A stretch of 64,000 nucleotides of DNA, taken from the NCBI RefSeq assembly GCF_001598375.1, contig NZ_BCYV01000012.1:1-64000 (forward strand), written 5' to 3'. The translations under genes were made by a program, and so were the position numbers. Each line of letters opens with the position of its first letter. Position 1 is the stretch's first letter. Source of the DNA: Novosphingobium capsulatum NBRC 12533 (lineage in GTDB: Bacteria > Pseudomonadota > Alphaproteobacteria > Sphingomonadales > Sphingomonadaceae). Below the pieces are notes generated by a model. It saw only the letters and a program-made list of their open reading frames with translations. It did not search any database and was not told the DNA's origin. Shown here in pieces: positions 35,805 through 42,305 of this stretch.

Positions 35805-36470
35805 TCAGGCCGCGCGGGGCACGCGCGGTTCGGGGTCGAGCGGCACTTCGCCCAGCCGCTTGAGCGCAGCCAGATCGCGCACCTGCATCCACCGCCCCTT
35901 GAGATCGACCAACCCCTCGCCGCGCAGGGTCTGCAACACGCGGTTTACGTGGACCGGGGAAATACCGACGATATCGGCAAAGTCATACTGGGTCAGCGGC
36001 ATGGCGCAGCGATCCTGCACCACGCGGTTGCGTGCGGCCAGCCTGCTGTGCAGCTCGCACAGCAGGTTGCACAGCCGCTCGGTCGCGGTCATCCGGCCCA
36101 GGTTGAAAATCCACTTTTCGCGGTTGCGCAGCAAGGCCAGCATCGCGTCGAGCACGCGGATCATGCTGTCTTCCTCGTGCGGCGCGCGGGCCTGGATGCG
36201 GCTGTGCGGCAGCATGCGCGCACGCACCCGCGTCAACGCCACGATCGGCAAGGTGGCGCGGCCTTGCAACAGCCATTGCGGCTCGCAATAGTCGCCGGGA
36301 AGAAACAGCGTGATGATCTGGCGCCGGCCATCGGGCAACAGGCGGTATTGCGCCGCCCAGCCTTCCTCGATGCGCAGCACGTAATCCTTGCGTTCGTCCG
36401 CGCGGGCCAGAAATTCGTGGCGACGGTATGTGCACACCTGGCTTGGCGCGCGGGTCATATCCTGCGTCAT
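35805..36470 (-). CDS. Crp/Fnr-family regulator (paralogue 2)
   Basis: A 221-residue Crp/Fnr regulator with a shorter N-terminus than paralogue 1. Sensor-domain text EEGWAAQYRLLPDGRRQIIT and LFLPGDYCEP matches the family; the HTH is QYDFADIVGISPVHVNRVLQ. The recognition-helix core VHVNRV is identical to the paralogues at 33770 and 41396. The start may be ATG at 36470 or the in-frame ATG four codons on (36458). It points away from the haemerythrin gene at 36766. Confidence 0.9.
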   Translation of the reverse strand: MTQDMTRAPSQVCTYRRHEFLARADERKDYVLRIEEGWAAQYRLLPDGRRQIITLFLPGDYCEPQWLLQGRATLPIVALTRVRARMLPHSRIQARAPHEEDSMIRVLDAMLALLRNREKWIFNLGRMTATERLCNLLCELHSRLAARNRVVQDRCAMPLTQYDFADIVGISPVHVNRVLQTLRGEGLVDLKGRWMQVRDLAALKRLGEVPLDPEPRVPRAA

Positions 36471-36765
36471 ATCCTTTCCCCTGATTTGCGGCGTGATGCC
36501 TTTGGCGAATCAGCGGAAAATCTAGGTTCCATCCATTCCGGACAATTCACATAAGTTTGCTTTGGCCGTTCCCATCGACCAGCCGTGGCACCGGGCAGAC
36601 CAACCGCATCTTGCCCCAAGAGACAGATTGCAAATTGCACACATGGGATAGCCGCGCGGACATTGTGCCCCGCTCGCACGCTTCTCCTTCCGCAACGGGC
36701 GCCAGCCGCCCTGCCGGGCTTGCCCTTCGGCACTGCCCCAACCCAACGCGAAGGAGATCGGCCCG

Positions 36766-38256
36766 ATGGCCAGCAACAGCACCCCTTCCCCTGCAACGCA
36801 GCCGGCGCAGACCGGGCAGGCCACCCCTGGCCAGGCTGCCGCATCATCGTCCGAAGCAGACAAGACCCAAGCTGCCCAGACCGATACGGCAAAGGCGGGG
36901 GGCAAGGCGGCAAGCGGACGACGCGGACCGCGCGCCGCATCGCAAGGCAGCGCCGCGACCACCAGCAAGACCGCCAATGCCGACAAGAGCGCCCACAAGA
37001 GCGCCGACAAGGGCTCCAATTCGAGCAGGGCCGATGGCGAGGCGATCCGCATGCTCCAGAAAGACCATCGCCAGGTCGAAAAGCTGTTCAAGGAGTTCGA
37101 GAGCGCCAGCGGCAGCCGCAAGGACGCGATCGTTACCGAGGTGTGCCAGGCGCTTACCCTGCACACCATGCTGGAAGAGGAGGTCTTCTATCCCGCTTGC
37201 CGCGCCGCAGCCGATGAAGACGACGATCTCGACGAAGCACAGGTGGAACACGACAGCGCCAAGGTGCTGATCGCCGACCTGGCACGCAGCGCCCGCGGCG
37301 ATCCGTTCCGCGACGCCAAGTTCACGGTGCTGGCTGAGCAGATCCGGCACCATGTCAAGGAAGAGGAAGGCGACGACGGCATTTTCGCCCAGGCGCGCGA
37401 ATCCGGCATCGATACTCCCGAACTTGCAGCGCAGCTGAAAGAACTGCGCAGCGAACTGGAGGCCGAGGATCGGCTTCCGCCCCAGGCACCGGTTTCATTC
37501 GGCGCCTTTCCCAGGGCAAATGCCCACAATACCCAGGAGAGAACCATGGCAAGTTATCAAGGACGCGACAACGGCGATTATGGTCGAAGTGGCCGAGACG
37601 AGCGTGGCCGGTTTGCCGGTCAGGGCGGCCGCCGCAGCGAAGAAGATGACCGTCGCGGCGGACGCGGCAGCCAGGATCGCCCGCGCGACGACGAAGGCCG
37701 CTTTATGAGCGATGATCGCGGCCGGTCGAGCCGGGGGCGTGACGATGACGATCGCGACTATCGCAGCCGGGGCGCCAGCAGCCGGGGCCGCGATGACCGC
37801 GACGATGATCGGGGCAATGATCGCGGCGGGCGCGGACACGGCGGCTGGTTCGGCGACTCCCAGGGCCATTCGGAGGCCTCGCGCCGAGGCTGGGAACGGT
37901 CTGACCATGACGGCAGCGGCTGGTATGGCGATTCCCGTGGCCATTCCGAAGCCTCGCGCCGTGGCTGGGAAAATTCCGACCACGAAGGCAGCGGCTGGTA
38001 TGGCGATCCGCGTGGTCATTCCGAAGCGTCGCGCAAGGGCTGGGACGATCGCGGCAGCGCGTCGCGCAGCGGCCGCCACGACGATGACGACGGGCGCCGC
38101 AGCAGCCGGGGCCGCGACGACCATGACGACGATCGGGGCCGCTCGCGCCGCATGAGCCATGATGATGATGACCGCGATCGCGGCCACGGCGGCTGGTTCG
38201 GCGATTCCCGCGGCCATTCGGAAGCATCGCGCAGGGGGTGGGAAGGCCGCCACTGA
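36766..38256 (+). CDS. Haemerythrin-domain protein fused to a Gly/Arg/Ser/Asp-rich repeat protein
   Basis: A continuous 496-codon frame with two unlike halves. Residues 1-90 are low complexity. Residues 90-235 are a haemerythrin HHE cation-binding domain (MLQKDHRQVEKLF, LTLHTMLEEEVFYP, VEHDSAKVLI, RHHVKEEEGDDGIF). After about 260 the frame passes through a spacer-like stretch and reaches an internal ATG at 37546 preceded by GGAGAGAACC, a very good ribosome site. From there come RGG/SRGRDD tracts and a repeat with GHSEASRRGW, like small stress proteins of the KGG/con-10 style. The second part may therefore also be made as a separate 236-residue protein. The reading as a stop-loss fusion of two genes is inferred. 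Confidence 0.8.
   Translation: MASNSTPSPATQPAQTGQATPGQAAASSSEADKTQAAQTDTAKAGGKAASGRRGPRAASQGSAATTSKTANADKSAHKSADKGSNSSRADGEAIRMLQKDHRQVEKLFKEFESASGSRKDAIVTEVCQALTLHTMLEEEVFYPACRAAADEDDDLDEAQVEHDSAKVLIADLARSARGDPFRDAKFTVLAEQIRHHVKEEEGDDGIFAQARESGIDTPELAAQLKELRSELEAEDRLPPQAPVSFGAFPRANAHNTQERTMASYQGRDNGDYGRSGRDERGRFAGQGGRRSEEDDRRGGRGSQDRPRDDEGRFMSDDRGRSSRGRDDDDRDYRSRGASSRGRDDRDDDRGNDRGGRGHGGWFGDSQGHSEASRRGWERSDHDGSGWYGDSRGHSEASRRGWENSDHEGSGWYGDPRGHSEASRKGWDDRGSASRSGRHDDDDGRRSSRGRDDHDDDRGRSRRMSHDDDDRDRGHGGWFGDSRGHSEASRRGWEGRH
37546..38256 (+). CDS. Possible internal gene: Gly/Arg/Ser/Asp-rich stress-type protein
   Basis: In the frame of the longer ORF, ATG 37546 starts MASYQGRDNGDYGRSGRDER with AGGAGAGAACC directly ahead, much better than expected inside a gene. 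The 236-residue product is highly charged and disordered, rich in RGR, DDDR and SRGR, with four copies of the motif GHSEASRRGW or close variants. Proteins with that motif are abundant under stress or stationary phase in sphingomonads, to my knowledge without a proven function. Listed separately because both products could exist. Confidence 0.55.
   Translation: MASYQGRDNGDYGRSGRDERGRFAGQGGRRSEEDDRRGGRGSQDRPRDDEGRFMSDDRGRSSRGRDDDDRDYRSRGASSRGRDDRDDDRGNDRGGRGHGGWFGDSQGHSEASRRGWERSDHDGSGWYGDSRGHSEASRRGWENSDHEGSGWYGDPRGHSEASRKGWDDRGSASRSGRHDDDDGRRSSRGRDDHDDDRGRSRRMSHDDDDRDRGHGGWFGDSRGHSEASRRGWEGRH
37843..38254 (+). repeat. 75-base tandem coding repeats
   Basis: GGCTGG(T)TCGGC-type units begin at 37843, 37918 and 37993, exactly 75 bases apart, and a fourth begins at 38191 after an Asp/Arg-rich insertion. 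Each encodes 25 residues around WYGDSRGHSEASRRGW. Unit-to-unit DNA identity is high, consistent with duplication or slippage. Confidence 0.85.
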
Positions 38257-38275
38257 TGCCACTTGCTTCCAGACG

Positions 38276-38304
38276 GACCGGCCCCTTCACGGGGCCGGTC
38301 TTGT
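38276..38304 (+). terminator. Intrinsic-type terminator
   Basis: GACCGGCCCC at 38276-38285 and GGGGCCGGTC at 38291-38300, a perfect 10-base stem with loop TTCAC, then TTGT. It is 20 bases after the haemerythrin-fusion stop. Confidence 0.75.
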
Positions 38305-38347
38305 GCCTGTCAATCAAGCGCCGCGGCTTTCCTGACAAGGCGCGCCG

Positions 38348-39343
38348 GTGACGCGGATCGAAGCGGTTCGCCGCACCATTTTGCTCGATCTCACCCCATG
38401 GCAAAGGCTGTCAGGCATTGCCGTGGCGATCGCCGTGCCTGCTACCTTGCGCTGGGCATTGGGGCAGGCAGGCGAGGCAGTGCCGTTTGCGCCGTTCTTT
38501 CCGTTCGTGCTGCTGGCGGCGGTGTTCATGGGCTGGCGCGCCGCGCTGGTCGTGGCGATCACCACCACGCTGATGGTGGAATGGGTGTTCCGTGGCGGCA
38601 GCCCATCCCTGCTCGATCCCCACCGCCTGACGCTGGCGCTGCTGATCGCGCTGGCCAACTTGGCGCTGATTGCCGTGGGCGACACGCTCCGCCGCACGGT
38701 GCGCCAGCTCGATGCCCTGGCGCGCGAACAGGATATCATCGCGCGCGAGATGTATGATCGCGTGCAGAACGCGCTTGGCGTGGTCCAGGCGCTGATCCGC
38801 GTATCGCACGCCGGCGATGATACCGAACGGTTCCGCCAGGATCTTTTGGCCCGGGTGCAGGCGCTGGCCAATGCCAATCGCCTGCTCGACAGCCCACCAG
38901 GGAACACCAAAGGCGCGCCGCGTCGCAGCGTGACCGAGGCGCAGCAACCTGCCGATGGCGCGGGCCTGAACCTGGCACAACTGGTGCGCACCGCAATCGC
39001 CCCGTTTCACAAGGACGATGCGTTCCACATCGCAGGCCCGCCCTTCCTGATCGCGCGCGAGCCCGCTTATCATCTGCTGCTGGTGCTGCATGAATTGTGC
39101 ACCAATGCGCTCAAGCACGGCGCGCTGTCTGATCCGCGTGGGCGAGTGACCATCGGCTGGAGCGCCGATGGCGTGCTGCTGTGGCGCGAGAATGGCGGGC
39201 CGCCGGTGCTGCCGCCCAGTCGCCAGGGGCTGGGCACGCGGATGTTCGCGCGCCAGCAGCACTGGACACTGGAACGCGATTTCGCGCCCAGCGGCCTGAC
39301 GTGCCGCATCGCGCTGCGCGCCCCCGCCACAGTGCGGCGCTGA
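38348..39343 (+). CDS. HWE/HisKA_2-like kinase, phospho-acceptor histidine missing
   Basis: A 331-residue membrane protein. Residues 15-115 hold about four hydrophobic segments in a DUF4118-like sensor region (PFAPFFPFVLLAAVFMGWRA, LTLALLIALANLALIAVG). The dimerisation/H-box reads IAREMYDRVQNALGVVQALI; in active kinases of this class it is REL(H)HR(V)KN. Asp137 stands where the phosphorylated His should be. The ATP-binding part keeps the N-box HELCTNALKHGALSDPRG and RQGLGTRMF. It begins with GTG at 38348. It may be a pseudokinase or partner for another HWE kinase. Confidence 0.82.
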   Translation: MTRIEAVRRTILLDLTPWQRLSGIAVAIAVPATLRWALGQAGEAVPFAPFFPFVLLAAVFMGWRAALVVAITTTLMVEWVFRGGSPSLLDPHRLTLALLIALANLALIAVGDTLRRTVRQLDALAREQDIIAREMYDRVQNALGVVQALIRVSHAGDDTERFRQDLLARVQALANANRLLDSPPGNTKGAPRRSVTEAQQPADGAGLNLAQLVRTAIAPFHKDDAFHIAGPPFLIAREPAYHLLLVLHELCTNALKHGALSDPRGRVTIGWSADGVLLWRENGGPPVLPPSRQGLGTRMFARQQHWTLERDFAPSGLTCRIALRAPATVRR

Positions 39344-39446
39344 TCGGAGACGCCGGCGGCGGCGCGATTGCACTTACCCATGTTGGGGGCAAGCAACATA
39401 CCATTCCGGTCGGCGCTTGTTGGTACATCCTCCCTGGAGTTCCAAG

Positions 39447-39656
39447 ATGACCCAGCCCCAGCCCGCCTGCGCGGTTGCCATGCCCGCCCTGCCCCGCCCG
39501 ACGACGCCCCGCCCGACTAAGCACCGCCCGACCACGCCCGTGCCGCTGCATCCCTGGCATGAACGGCTGCCCGACCCGGATCTGCGGCCGCGCCTTTTGC
39601 CCGGCAGCGTCCGCCCGCAAGCCATTCGCGTGCCGCCCTCGCCCAGCCGGCATTGA
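39447..39656 (+). CDS. Small proline-rich ORF, uncertain
   Basis: 69 codons from ATG 39447, with GGAG ten bases upstream, ending 40 bases before the DUF4142 gene. The text is Pro/Arg/Thr-rich with a short internal repeat (RPTTPRPTKHRPTTP) and a tail with HPWHERLPDPDLRPRL. No domain recognised. High GC content makes chance frames common, so this may not be a gene. Confidence 0.3.
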   Translation: MTQPQPACAVAMPALPRPTTPRPTKHRPTTPVPLHPWHERLPDPDLRPRLLPGSVRPQAIRVPPSPSRH

Positions 39657-39695
39657 CGGCCGGATCAGCGAGACTGCCCAAAAGGAGAGAGTATC

Positions 39696-40280
39696 ATGCC
39701 CAGATTTCCATTCGCGCCGGTGGCTGCCTGTGCCATGCTGCTGCCCTCGCTTGCTACGGCGCAGGGCCTGGCCCCAACCCAGCCGACGGCACCCCCATCG
39801 CCTGCCGACACCATGGCGCCGCTTGACGCGCCGGCCTACCTGGCCAAGGCCGCTGCGGGCGACCGGTTCGAGATCGAATCCTCCCGCCTGATCCTGGCCA
39901 AGTCCCCCAGTGCCAAGGTGGCAAGCTTTGCCCGGATGATGATTGCCGACCATACGCATTCCACCGCGCGGCTCGCCCAGGCGGCGCGCCAGGATGGCTT
40001 GGCCATGCCGGCACCGGCGCTCGATTCCACGCAGGCGGCCGCGCTCGACGGGTTGCGCCAGGCGCAGGGGGAGACAGCGCAGAACGTTTACCTGGCTGCG
40101 CAGCGCGATGCCCACACGGCGGCACTGGCGCTGCATCGCGCCTATGCCGACAAGGGCAACAAACCGGCCTTGCGGGCGGCCGCCAACGCCATCGCGCCAG
40201 TGGTAGCCCGCCATGCCGACATGCTGGCCCAGATCGGCGGGCAGGAAGCCCAGGCGCCAGACACCTCACGCGGGCGCTGA
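39696..40280 (+). CDS. Exported DUF4142 protein
   Basis: A 194-residue protein with signal peptide MPRFPFAPVAACAMLLPSLA followed by a Pro/Ala linker and a DUF4142 domain (PF13628), a ferritin-like helical bundle. Diagnostic text is YLAKAAAGDRFEIESSRLIL and FARMMIADHTHSTARLAQAA. AAAGGAGAGAG lies ahead of the ATG. Such proteins are common in sphingomonads and rhizobia, often near stress genes; function unknown. Confidence 0.9.
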   Translation: MPRFPFAPVAACAMLLPSLATAQGLAPTQPTAPPSPADTMAPLDAPAYLAKAAAGDRFEIESSRLILAKSPSAKVASFARMMIADHTHSTARLAQAARQDGLAMPAPALDSTQAAALDGLRQAQGETAQNVYLAAQRDAHTAALALHRAYADKGNKPALRAAANAIAPVVARHADMLAQIGGQEAQAPDTSRGR

Positions 40281-40300
40281 GCGCGAACGATCAGCGTCGG

Positions 40301-40342
40301 TTGAACGCGGCCTGGGGAAGCCTATCCCCGGGCCGCGTTCAA
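40301..40342. terminator. Long hairpin between convergent DUF4142 and pncC
   Basis: TTGAACGCGGCC at 40301 and GGCCGCGTTCAA ending at 40342 form a perfect 12-base stem, extended inward by GGGG/CCCC. It overlaps the last codons of pncC on the minus strand. Confidence 0.7.
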
Positions 40343-40915
40343 TGCATCGGCCATTATCGCAAGGGCTGCGCCGGCCAGGTGCAGCCGCACCGCATCGCGC
40401 GGGCGGGCGCCATAATGGCACTCGCGCAGCAGCAGCCCGCCATCGCGCCGCAGCACCGCGATATGGGCCAGACCCGGCTCGTCACGCGGGCCGCCGGTGC
40501 CGGCATTGCCAGTAATTGCAGCGACGAGCCCCGCCCGGCTATGGGCCAGTGCCCCGCGTGCCATTGCCTCGGCAATCGCGCGGCTCACGGGATCGTGACG
40601 GCGCAGCTCCACCGGATCGATCCCCAGCATCTCGCTCTTGGCCTGGGCCGAATACGTGACAAAGCCACGATCGAACCAGCGGCCATAGCCTTCGATATCG
40701 GTCAGCAGCGAAGCCAGCAGCCCACCGGTGCAGCTTTCGGCGGTCGCAATTGCCGCATCGTGCTCGGCCGCAAGCGCGAGCACGCGCTGTGCCGCCACCA
40801 GCAGTGGCGCGGCATCGCCAAGGCAGCCGTGCTGCACATCACGCCCCGGTGACGAAGCATGGCTTGGCGAAGCATGATTGGGCGAAGCAGGGCTTGGCAC
40901 TAGGCGCGCCCTCAT
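40322..40915 (-). CDS. pncC: CinA C-terminal domain nicotinamide-nucleotide amidase
   Basis: A 197-residue protein of the PncC/CinA-C family, which deamidates NMN to nicotinic acid mononucleotide in the pyridine nucleotide cycle. The catalytic motif is AIATAESCTGGLLASLLTDI, followed by RGFVTYSAQAKSEMLGIDP and GITGNAGTGG-like AAITGNAGTGGPRDEPG. The ATG at 40915 lies one base after the upstream stop (TAGAATG), which supports coupling, although it adds a 26-residue Ser/Pro/His-rich leader (with a GAAGCATG-type short repeat at about 40853-40900). A GTG at 40837 would give the compact form. Lacks the N-terminal MoCF domain of full CinA, as many PncC do. Confidence 0.85.
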   Translation of the reverse strand: MRARLVPSPASPNHASPSHASSPGRDVQHGCLGDAAPLLVAAQRVLALAAEHDAAIATAESCTGGLLASLLTDIEGYGRWFDRGFVTYSAQAKSEMLGIDPVELRRHDPVSRAIAEAMARGALAHSRAGLVAAITGNAGTGGPRDEPGLAHIAVLRRDGGLLLRECHYGARPRDAVRLHLAGAALAIMADALNAARG

Positions 40916-40916
40916 T

Positions 40917-41237
40917 CTACCGGCGCAGCGTCGGGCCGGCGTTCTGGCCGGCCTCGGCCCCTGGATTGCGTTCCACCTTGCTTTCCGGCCCGTCGATTCC
41001 CTCCTTGCCATGGCTGCCCGGTGGCAGCGGGATGGGATCGGGCACCGGTTCATCGATCGGCACCTCGGTCGGCGGCGGCGCGCCTACCCCGCCGGTGCCG
41101 CCGGTAAGCTGGCCGGGGTTGTCGCGTTCTTCCTCATGCGAGGATTGTTGGCCGGAACGCTGATCGGAATGGGCAATGGGCGCGCCGCGCACCGTGCGCG
41201 GGGGGATGGCGGGCTGGGGTGCAGAACGATCGGCCAT
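40917..41237 (-). CDS. Hypothetical Pro/Gly-rich protein
   Basis: A 106-residue protein from ATG 41237, with AAAGGAT ahead. It is disordered in appearance: Gln/Ser/Glu-rich at first (HSDQRSGQQSSHEEERDNPG), then Pro-rich (VPIDEPVPDPIPLPPG). No signal, no membrane segment, no domain recognised. It ends one base before the pncC start, so the two are co-transcribed. Confidence 0.6.
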   Translation of the reverse strand: MADRSAPQPAIPPRTVRGAPIAHSDQRSGQQSSHEEERDNPGQLTGGTGGVGAPPPTEVPIDEPVPDPIPLPPGSHGKEGIDGPESKVERNPGAEAGQNAGPTLRR

Positions 41238-41296
41238 GGGTAGATATCCTTTTGCGGGCAGGCCATTAAAACCCCGCAGCACGCCCATAGGGCACG

Positions 41297-41313
41297 CATC
41301 ACAACCTGTGATG
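41297..41313. promoter_or_regulatory. Perfect palindrome between divergent genes
   Basis: CATCACA-ACC-TGTGATG, perfect 7-base arms, 83 bases ahead of the Crp/Fnr gene at 41396 and about 60 ahead of the minus-strand gene at 41237. It is a good candidate operator, possibly for the Crp/Fnr protein itself. Confidence 0.5.
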
Positions 41314-41319
41314 AGATGG

Positions 41320-41344
41320 GGAACCACTGGGGCGATGGGGTGTT
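41320..41344 (+). promoter_or_regulatory. Possible EcfG-type promoter of the Crp/Fnr gene
   Basis: GGAAC at 41320-41324, then 16 bases, then TGTT at 41341-41344, against a GGAAC-N16-CGTT consensus with one mismatch. It lies 52 bases ahead of ATG 41396. Confidence 0.35.
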
Positions 41345-41395
41345 GCGATAGGCATCGGGGAAGGTGTTCCCCGGCCGATTGCAGAACAGGCCAGC

Positions 41396-42199
41396 ATGAA
41401 TCCCCTTCAGGCCAAATTTGCGCGCTACGTCGAACTGGACCTTCAGGCCCGGACGCAGATCGACGGCCTGTTGCGCAGCGAAGGGCGGCTGGTTCCGGCT
41501 GGAGCCGACCTGATCCGCGAAGGCGAGCCGATCCATTTCGTCAAGCTGGTCATCGATGGCTGGGGCTGTCGCTACAAACTGCTGGAGGATGGCCGGCGCC
41601 AGGTCGTGGCGTTCCTGCTGCCGGGAGACTTGTGCAATCCCGATGCCTTGGCGGCCGAGGCAATGGACCATTCGATCGGCGCGCTTAATGACATGCATTG
41701 CGCGCTGATTGCGCCCGAAGTGTTCGATCGTGCCTGCCTGCGCTCGCACTGCCTGCGCCAGGCCATGGCGTTTGATGCCTGCGCCATGCTGGGCATGCAG
41801 CGCGAATGGACACTCAACCTTGCCGCGCGCCCGGCCTTGGCACGGATCGGCGCCTTGCTGTGCGAGTTGCACTATCGGCTGGCAGCCCTGGGCCTGGCAG
41901 CAGACGGGCGCTTTGCCACCCCGCTCACCCAGGTGACCCTCGCCGAAGCAACCGGTATGACATCGGTTCACGTCAACCGCGTGGTGCAGGATCTGCGCGG
42001 GCGCGGCCTGCTGCATTGGCACGGGCGCCATATCACCCTGCCCGATCCGGATCGGCTGGCGCAGCTCTCCGGCTTTTCCCCGCGTTATTTGCACATGAAT
42101 CGCTTTGTGCCGGGAACTTTTGCGGGCGATCCCGACTTGGCTGCGAAATCGCCGCGCGTTCCGCCCAGAACCGAAAGTAAGATCGCCGGGGCAATCTGA
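41396..42199 (+). CDS. Crp/Fnr-family regulator (paralogue 3)
   Basis: A 267-residue Crp/Fnr regulator. Sensor domain: VKLVIDGWGCRYKLLEDGRR and FLLPGDLCNPDALAA. HTH: LTQVTLAEATGMTSVHVNRV. A 30-residue tail with many basic and Pro residues follows the HTH and is not shared by the other two paralogues. The next gene on the same strand is the RND periplasmic adaptor, 106 bases further on, so it may influence the efflux operon. A palindrome and a possible stress promoter lie ahead. Confidence 0.9.
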   Translation: MNPLQAKFARYVELDLQARTQIDGLLRSEGRLVPAGADLIREGEPIHFVKLVIDGWGCRYKLLEDGRRQVVAFLLPGDLCNPDALAAEAMDHSIGALNDMHCALIAPEVFDRACLRSHCLRQAMAFDACAMLGMQREWTLNLAARPALARIGALLCELHYRLAALGLAADGRFATPLTQVTLAEATGMTSVHVNRVVQDLRGRGLLHWHGRHITLPDPDRLAQLSGFSPRYLHMNRFVPGTFAGDPDLAAKSPRVPPRTESKIAGAI

Positions 42200-42258
42200 T
42201 ACAACTTGGGAAACAAGACAGCTTGCACCGCGCGGGGCCATGGCGGAAGAACGCGAGA

Positions 42259-42280
42259 ACTCGATCCGGGACTATCGAGT
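42259..42280. promoter_or_regulatory. Inverted repeat ahead of the RND efflux operon
   Basis: ACTCGAT-CCGGGACT-ATCGAGT, perfect 7-base arms with an 8-base spacer, 26 bases before the mdtA start. A dimeric repressor site or leader hairpin is plausible. Confidence 0.5.
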
Positions 42281-42305
42281 CGCAGGGCATGCAAGGGTTT
42301 GCTAG

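Noticed and set aside
34714-35892. A 392-codon minus-strand frame opposite the SDR
   Set aside because: Overlaps the well-supported SDR and the convergent hairpin, with Gly/Arg/Ala-rich meaningless text.
37843-38254. Regular repeats that might suggest a CRISPR array
   Set aside because: The repeats are in frame, 75 bases long without distinct spacers, and encode a conserved peptide; no cas genes nearby.
38314-38991. Minus-strand frame overlapping the HWE-like kinase
   Set aside because: The plus frame has membrane segments and a conserved N-box; the reverse frame has no recognisable family.
40853-40900. Short GAAGCATG-type repeats taken as an integration or mobile-element end
   Set aside because: Only about three imperfect copies inside the leader of pncC, no inverted partner and no transposase or integrase nearby.
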